This document shows positions 57,240 to 64,000 of a stretch of DNA of 64,000 nt, in pieces. The position numbers and the translations under genes are program-made. This DNA is from Isoetes taiwanensis (lineage: Eukaryota > Streptophyta > Lycopodiopsida > Isoetales > Isoetaceae), in assembly GCA_021234155.1 (NCBI GenBank), contig JAJEKV010000044.1:12668123-12732122 (forward strand), written 5' to 3'. A model generated the notes under the pieces. The model ran no database searches and had not been told where the DNA came from. It saw only the letters and a program-made list of their open reading frames with translations. The number at the start of each line of letters is the position of its first letter. Within the stretch, counting starts at the first letter, position 1.

Positions 57240-58290
57240 GAGCGCCCATTACCTATGAGTAAAGTCTTCTACTTTTCGATTGTTAAGATGATGAATGTTG
57301 ACAATCAACTTACTAGTTTTGAGAGAGCATGGGAAGCGTTATTGACACCGAGCCAAAAAAAGCGCTTGAGCCTCTCACCACCGGAGGCAAGCTTGGGGAA
57401 GTTTTCCTTCGGGGACTCAATGACTGTACAAGCCCCGACCACACTAGACTTATCCGGTAACACTTCACTGTGTCCCATCCCCGATCACCAGAAAATGCTG
57501 CCCTTCTTTGTCAAGTTAGACATATCACAAAATGTAATAGGAGGATCCATTCCTCGAGGCGTTGGCAACCGTGACTTGAATGTGTTAAAACTTCAAATGA
57601 ACCAGCTTGAATGGAAGCATTCCCGACCAATAGGTTCGCTGGCTCGTCTCAAGGATCCGGATGTTTGGGACAACAATCTCGGGGTAATTCCATACACCTT
57701 TTTCAAGTTTTTTCACAGTATATTTTGCTAGAAATCGGTATCTTTGGCGGCAACCGCTAGTTGGCAAAGGCAAAGGCAATTGCAAAGCACGCAAAAGAAG
57801 GGCAAATCCTCCATAGCCATATTTGCTGGTGTTGCGGTGAGGTGGTAATTTAGGGATTGAAACTTAGCTGGAATTGCATATGGTGCATTTTAATGCAGAG
57901 GAAAAAGCCTCTTAAAAGGGCCATGACAAGGGACGAGAATGAGGCGGGTTAAGAGGATCAAAGCTCCTAATACCATTGGAGTTGACATGTTTGAAAAGCC
58001 GACCCGGACTTAAGCTAGCTGATCTCATGGTTGCAACCAAGGATTTTTCAAAAGAAAATATTTTAGGTTCTTAACCTGGGACTGCTTTTACAAAGCTCTT
58101 CTTGGAGATGGCACCATGATATGCATCAAGAGGCTTCGGTGTTTACGCACAAGGGGATAGAGCAGATTCAGAAAGCAGAGATGGACACTCTAGGTAAGCT
58201 CGGACATCCCAACTTGCGGATACAAATACAAAGAAGATCGGGTTCCGTAAAAACCTTACCTTTTCTTTTTGGCATGAGCAGGTTCTCATT
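57240..58290 (+). pseudogene. BIR-like LRR receptor-kinase relic
   Basis: Remains of a receptor kinase resembling the inactive BIR1/BIR2-type regulators. LRR-like order is visible: TLDLSGN, then PFFVKLDISQNVIGGSIPRG, VGNRDLNVLKLQMNQLEW, PIGSLARLKD and NNLGVIPYTF (57430-57700). A cap region follows after frameshifts (RYLWRQPLVGKGKGNC, then AKKGKSSIAIFAGVAV just before the expected membrane span, 57725-57840). Further on come VDMFEKP, KLADLMVATKDFSKENIL (about 57985-58065), AFYKALLGDGTMICIKRL (58085-58135) and EQIQKAEMDTLGKLGHPNL (58150-58215), the usual juxtamembrane and N-lobe pattern. Stops and shifts interrupt throughout; the rest of the kinase is missing. Confidence 0.7.
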
Positions 58291-58299
58291 TTTTGACAA

Positions 58300-59320
58300 C
58301 ACAGAGTAGCCCCATCCTTAAGAACAATGCTAAACGGAGTAGCAAGAACATACGCTAAGGATGTCCACGAAGAAGCTTATGAGAGCCCGATTGACCAATT
58401 GTCTTTGTTGTCTTCGTTCCAAGGGGCGATTTGGTCGGGCCAGGAGATGCATCATGTGAAACTTCTTTAACACCAAGATCTTAGGATGTGAGCAAATTGA
58501 CCGGATGCTCAATTGCTCCCGATTTTCATGCACCATTGATAAATTACTCTTTCCATTGAATTTTTCCCGGCAAGCAACCTCAATTTCCTAAGACCTTCTT
58601 TTATATCAGCCTTAAAGACCGAGCTAGGATGCATTTTGCATTCTCACCCGATGTGGCTTAGGTCCCCATGATCATAATCTTCTGCGTCCAAGTGATAGAA
58701 TGTGCTTTGGTTCTCCATACATCCTAAACTTGCTCTCAGATGGAATAAGCTATAGATGAATTCTCATTTTTTCCGGTTCTCTCACCAAGTTGTATCAAGG
58801 AGGGACCCTGAAGCGATCGTCTTTGGCTTAGGGTCCCCATGTCCCGGCCCGCGAATGTGCTTAAGTTCTCCATACATTGTTCTTTGTAATAAGCTATAGA
58901 CTCCTCCAGCTTCACAGTGTTCGAGGGGGACCCAAAGAATCAAGCTCGGCAGCTCACAGAATCGCAACTCCTCCAAATTGAGTAAAATATTTGCAACATG
59001 AAATGAAAGATTTCATATAAACTCATTTTCAAAATAGCAGTCTAAGGTGCAGGCATCAATAGCATCGAAATTAACAAACTGCAGGAACTCGCCATCCTCA
59101 TCACTTCCATCGCTGGATCTGCCTTGGATTCAGAAACTCCAGATGCATAAAACAGTGGAGACAAGATTCAAAGTAAGACACATAATGACATCTTTATTAA
59201 AAGTGACATAATCAGAAAAAATCATAATACCGAGTGCCCTCTGTAGCACAATTTTGTCTTTAATCAACACCAAAATGACTACAAGCATCTTTCAAAGTTT
59301 TCCTCTAAAGTTACATGAAA
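58300..59320. other. unassigned sequence
   Basis: A minus-strand open run near 59110-59000 has an acidic end (RSSDGSDEDGEFLQFVNFDA) that might belong to the gene at 59.3-61.1 kb, but no link could be shown. A ~40-bp phrase with TTTGGCTTAGGTCCCCATG- or TTGGCTTAGGGTCCCCATG- and GTGCTT recurs at about 58655 and 58825. Confidence 0.3.
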
Positions 59321-59325
59321 TAATC

Positions 59326-61083
59326 CTAACTACAAAAGAGTTTCAGCGTCGTTCGATCGAAAGTGCGTGTCTTCCATCCTTCCTTAGTAACCTCCACCAC
59401 TTTTGTTTTAATGCACGCAATAGCAAACTGCTTATACAGCTCTGGCCCTTTAATTTTAGACTTGGCGAGAGAAAAAAAAGCATTGTTGTTTTCAGGTTTA
59501 CATTTGCTGCAGAAATTCAGAATCTCAAATGGCGTGACATCATCCACTTTGTCTTTTCTCAAAGCAACCAAACAAACAGTTTTATGCACCGCAGGCTCTA
59601 GTGTGGCAAAATCCTTTAACACTTGGCCATTAATAACACGCATAATGGAGAATTAGTATAGCATTTAATAAGCAATGAGACAATTCAATGTTACCACATA
59701 CTTGAGTCATGAATGATCTTCAAGGCCTTTGATTATAAGAGGGGAGAGGCGATCAATTGGCCATCGTATATACCATGCCTTCATGTCTTTCCCCAAGTCG
59801 CCAAATGTTATAACTTCATCCGTGGGCGGGTATGGTAACGCCACTTCATCACAACCCTCATCAACAACATACACATTTAAAGACACATTGCCCTCGCCAA
59901 TTGGGATCCCATGGATAAAGCCCTCTACATCCACACGATGAATCTTACCCACTCCCAACTGATTTTCACGATACTTATTCTCCTAAAACAACAGCAACAA
60001 TAAACAAAGATCAAATCCAGCTCTATTATAGCTTAATTGCATATGGAATGAAAATACCTCAGTAAGGACATGTTTGGCCGCCCACTCCGAATTGATACTT
60101 CCATCACTTTGGCGTTTCCTAGTGTTTCGTGATACCATTGATTCTTTTGCACTTTCTTTCTCCACATCAGAATCAGATTCATCGTCTTCTACAAAAGCCA
60201 GCCTCTTATCAAGAGTTGAATGAGTCATGCATTCAGGCCATGACAACTCATCCTACATATCAGAGACAAGTATGAAAATTATTAGCAAAAGACAAACACA
60301 TGCATACAAAACTAGAAATTGGTATATCCTAAAAGATTAACATCTTTACCCCTATAGAGAGTCCTTCAATCTTCTTTTTCTGGCAAAGCGTGGTCTTTTC
60401 AAAAGGAAAATACACATTAGCTATATTAACACCAAGACTCAATATTTTAATAGTCAATGTGTTATAAGAAACATTATCATTTTTCTGTCCTTCACCCCTG
60501 CCGCCCCAATCACAAACTCTTTATCATAAAAATATGAAGGATTTGGTAACCTCGCATACAAAAGTTTGTTAAAGAATGACAGTCTGTTTTATCTAATGCT
60601 AAAGGCGTTGCAACCAAAGAAACATGGTCATCTTCTTCATAATTCCTCGGAAACTTGTTCTCTTAACCTCAAAGCGTCTCTTGGCAAGATATAAGTGAAT
60701 TTATTGTGTCTCTAGCAATTTCTCCGGAATTGAATATGCCACACTTGGCCAACATATTTGCTTTCAAAGATCCATCGACGTCAAAAGATGCACTAACTTG
60801 TCCCTCCTCTTTATCCATTTTTGTTCACAGAATTCTCTTTGAATTGAAAGCAATGTAAAATTTGGAAATTCATTCAAGTAGCATTTCGGATTACCCTATG
60901 ATTCTCCATCATTGTAATCCATTGTGCATGATGGCTGTTTTCTTCAATGCCAATCTGCCATTTTTGTCGATCCCTACTTAAATTGTTGAAAACAACATGG
61001 GATTCAGGAATTTTATTGGAGCTCATTTGCCCAAATTGCTCCAATGTGTTCTTCTTTGGGTTTGTGATTATTTTTCCGTCCAA
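59326..61083 (-). pseudogene. multi-exon gene, DUF8039/En-Spm-associated type, frameshifted
   Basis: Unknown function; similar plant proteins are linked with CACTA/En-Spm transposons. Two introns are well supported: the exon ending KKKIEGLSIG at 60350, intron 60253-60349 (GT...AG), exon 60058-60252 (DELSWPECMTHS ... KHVLTE), intron 59983-60057 (GT...AG, 75 nt), exon from 59982 (ENKYRENQLGVGKIHRVDVE). All three join in frame. The last exon has GNVSLNVYVVDEGCDEVALP, PYPPTDEVITFGD and WPIDRLSPLII, the pattern I associate with DUF8039. Upstream, MDKEEGQVSASFDVDGSL, VATPLALDKTD and SFFNKLLYARLPNPSYFYDK show 1-base shifts near 60575 and 60640-60700, and a stop follows GLEDHS. 59643-59326 and 61083-60874 look like further exons. 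Confidence 0.5.
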
Positions 61084-61089
61084 GAAGAG

Positions 61090-62950
61090 AAATAGGCGTT
61101 CGAAACATCAATGGATGGTCAAACCTTAGAATTAGAAGCAGGCGCTTCAAGACCTACACTATTTGCACCTTGACTGTTTGTAAAGACCTGCTTTGCTGCT
61201 TAATGTCGATCTCTCAATGCAACAATTCAATGACTATTCCAACTACAAAACCCGGCTTCAACCAATCACCCAACTCCAAGCTCAAGAAGGATATCCCAAA
61301 ATACGATTTTCATGAATTACGGGCTCAATCTCATCACAAACACATGGAAAACGTTTGACAATATAGGAAGATACATGTTTGGCTCCCACTTTGAGACTTA
61401 CGCCATGGACTGCACAGCACTTCCTCGGCCATGTTGCTAAATAGAAAAGCGGATGGATATTTTAGGATGTTTACCTTATATGAGCTTGGTGATCCGTTGG
61501 AGAGCTCCGAAACAAATCGCATCGGTCCATTGTTATCATGGCGGTTCCTCCACCGGGCTTCAGATTTCTACGGCAAAGATTTTCCCCGACGGGCAGATCC
61601 GGAGATTAGGTTTAGTGGCAAATCGGCGGTTAGGTTTGAGACCAAAATCATCATTCAAAATGTAAAAAATGAGTAAAATGTACTTCACATTTGTTCCAAA
61701 TCAAAATTACATCTAGTTCTTTTGCCAAATTGATCTCTATGTTTAATGACTAATGGTTTCTTGTTCAATGTTCTTGTCTCATTAACCATATGTTATGGCA
61801 CAAGTGAAGGGATAACTAGATGACAAGTTGAATGTAGCACCTTGAATGTGCAAGATCAGGCAGGCAAGAATGGACATGAAATGGGATAACGTGGACAACA
61901 CGAGTAGGCCAACTAACATAAGCATGTAGTAATGCTTGTGCTCCCATGAAAGAGCAATACAATGCATATTAAATCGAAGTTAGGCACATGGGAGATCACT
62001 TATATTCTATTGGTTGAATATATGGATAATATGTTAGAAAAGTCATTCAACCTATGATAGAAGGGCCATATACATATATACTCTTGATTTAGCAAAGGTT
62101 TAAATTGAAATTGAGTTGAATTATTTTCTATCATGTTCGAGAAAATATAAATAAGATTTTGTTGTTTTGTGGCAGGTAGAAGGAGTTAACGAACAAAAGC
62201 ACTACTAGGGGTGGTTTGTTAAGGTACAATGTACCGCTATTTAGGTCTATTATTTGGATAAACTTGTCCTCTACGACTCTATGCTATCTTGGGGTTTCAA
62301 CTATTACATGTGCTTGGTCTCCATTATAGATTCTTTGCTACCTTGTTAGGTAATATGCAACCATTGGGGAGAACATTGCATGTAATTCACTATTGGCATC
62401 ATGCTTCATAATAACTAAACAAATGCACAATGAATGGTGATGTTTCTTGTACACCAATATAGGTTTCCAACACCAATATAGTTGCAATAAAATTCCAGTT
62501 TAAAAGTAAAGATATCCTAGTGGAAGTGCATTTTGGTAATGCCCCATGCTCCTCCCTAACAAAAAAAGTGGATTGACGACTTCGCAAAACATAATAGGAA
62601 ATTATAATAAGGAGTTTATCAAAGTTTTCGAATATTCTATATAAGCGGTTGGAACGCATGGAGTAAGGCCATCAGATGGAAAGGTGTATAATAATAGCCA
62701 TTTTATCAACATTATATGGCATTAAATTAATGCTTACAATATTTGCATGCCCAACTAAAACTAATAAAAGCAATGAAGATGCTATACATTAGACCAGTGT
62801 GAAAAGCAATAACGTTATAAGTCATTGTGGATAAAGAATTAATTTCTCGATTGAAATGAAATGTCCTCATCAATTACATAACGCATTTGTATGTGCAAAC
62901 ATGTGTATTAGATTCCTCCTAATGTTATCTTCAATATGGGTTAGGACATT
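61090..62950. other. unassigned sequence
   Basis: Short open frames, none recognisable. No clear repeat. The left part may include the 5' region of the gene at 59.3-61.1 kb. Confidence 0.35.
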
Positions 62951-63029
62951 GAACATTTTTTGATAGGTTTGGAGTAGTCATGCATTCAAACAATGAGAGT
63001 GCATTGTCCACTTTGTTCAAAGTATCCTT

Positions 63030-64000
63030 TCGTTCGAGAACTTGCGTGCATGCTTCCCTCGGCGGAAAAGAGAGACCCAAGGGGAGGAAGAAAACACCCT
63101 CCCCGGGCACATTCGTGCGATGGAAGTCCGTTTTTCTTTTCGAGGATGTTTCATGGGACATGATCTACCATTTTAATGGTCGGATTAACAAATGGAGCTA
63201 TTTGATTGTGCTCGATGCTCAAACCCCGTTTGAATCCATAGGGTTTAGATTTTGGCGGCCTTCCCCGCCCAAAGTGCTTTCGAGAACTTGCGTGCATCTA
63301 GAAGAGAGACCCCAAGGGAGAGGAAGAAAACACCCTCCCGTGCACCGGTTCCAAACTTTAAATGTTTCCACCTTACGCCCCTAGCGTCGAAAGGGGCAAT
63401 TTGGGGGTTGGCACATTCGATGCGATGGAAGTCGATTTTTTTTTTTTCGAGGATGTTTCATGGGACACGATCTACCATTTTAGCGGTTGGATTAACAAAT
63501 GGAGCTGTTCGGTGCCTCGATGCTCAAACCCTATTGAATCCATAGGGTTTAGATTTTGGCGACCCCTTCCTCGCCTCCCAAAGTGCTCGAGAACTTGCGT
63601 GCACGCTTCCCTCGAGGCTTAGAGGAGAGACCCCAAGGGGGGAAGAAAACACCCTCCCCGTGCCTTGGTTCCAAACTTGTCGTGACGCCCACGCCCTGGC
63701 GCCGAAAGGGGCAATTTGGGGGTTGGCACATTCGTGCAGTGGAAGTCCAGTTTTTCTTTTCGAGGACGTTTCATGGGGCATGATCTACCATTTTATCGTG
63801 TTCGGATTAACAAATGGAGCTTTTTGGTGTCTCGATGCTCAAACCCTATTGAATCCATAGGGTTTAGATTTTGTCGACCTTCCGCCTCCAAAGTGCTCGA
63901 GAACTTTGCGTGCATGCTTCCCTCGAGGCCTAGAAGAGAGACCCCAAGGGAGAGGAAGAAAACACCCTCCCCTGCACCGGGTTCCAAACTTTAATTTTCC
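63030..64000 (+). repeat. ~308-bp tandem repeat, 3+ copies, running off the edge
   Basis: GAGAACTTGCGTGCA (last copy GAGAACTTTGCG) starts units near 63036, 63282, 63589 and 63899, giving periods of about 246, 307 and 310. Each unit carries GACCCCAAGGG-like, GAAGAAAACACCCTCCC, GGTTCCAAACTT, GGCGCCGAAAGGGGCAATTT or AGCGTCGAAAGGGGCAATTT, GATCTACCATTTTA, GGATTAACAAATGGAGC and ATCCATAGGGTTTAGATTTT. The first unit lacks about 60 bp. Open frames on both strands follow the repeat. Looks like a satellite or minisatellite that continues to the right. Confidence 0.85.

Noticed and set aside
63030-64000. protein-coding genes on either strand
   Set aside because: Frames repeat with the 308-bp unit and are broken in every copy.

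Overview
This is a repeat-rich stretch of nuclear DNA from a land plant. The plant assignment rests on two G-type (S-domain) lectin receptor kinases, a plant-style PPR relic, a BIR-like LRR receptor-kinase relic, an intron-bearing relic of the ribosomal protein eS1 gene, and plant-style Helitron ends and tRNA-iMet primer-binding sites. The low gene density, the many decayed transposons and a LINE with a coiled-coil/RRM ORF1 would suit a large genome such as a fern's, but nothing here fixes the lineage; that is inference. No organelle, bacterial, rRNA, true tRNA or CRISPR features were recognised.

Layout. 1-0.42 kb: tail of a Helitron. 0.52-4.8 kb: minus-strand LINE (LINE-1) with ORF1 and ORF2, its ORF1 split by a 281-bp MITE. 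4.8-5.2 kb: three tandem tRNA-derived SINE-like units. 5.7-6.15 kb: degenerate TCTAAY repeat. 6.65-9.75 kb: second, badly frameshifted minus-strand LINE in a GC-richer block. 9.8-20 kb: fragments, minisatellites, an orphan RNase H1 N-terminal exon, a pair of 0.33-kb direct repeats, a tandem array, and an array of TTGGGCGGTCGCCCAA palindromes. 21-25 kb: 150-bp repeats, a PPR relic and a foldback element. 26-31 kb: unassigned sequence with exon-like pieces, ending in a Helitron terminus at 29.99 kb.

31.2-42.5 kb is the main genic part. An intact, apparently intronless G-type lectin receptor kinase (31810-34218, minus) and a second copy about 7.1 kb away (38948-41342, minus) lie in a direct duplication that includes both flanks. 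The second copy has a 4-bp insertion that shifts the frame. Just 3' of both copies on the coding strand is a 12-nt match to the tRNA-iMet primer-binding site, and a Helitron terminus lies just 5' of each.

42.5-64 kb: a third, 5'-truncated LINE end (plus), a small MITE (47.55-47.81 kb), a 2.2-kb terminal-inverted-repeat element (48080-50284) carrying an array of GGTATAAATTTATACC palindromes alternating with GAGAGCTCTC, a second foldback element (52.2-52.8 kb), an eS1 pseudogene with a tandemly duplicated exon (53.4-54.1 kb), a BIR-like LRR-kinase pseudogene (57.2-58.3 kb), a frameshifted multi-exon gene of a DUF8039-like/En-Spm-associated type (59.3-61.1 kb), and a ~308-bp tandem repeat running off the right edge.

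The genes do not form a pathway. The best candidates for something not yet described are the 2.2-kb element with its palindrome array, the GGGCGGTCGCCCA array, and the compensated hairpins shared by the Helitron ends and by the three LINE 3' ends.
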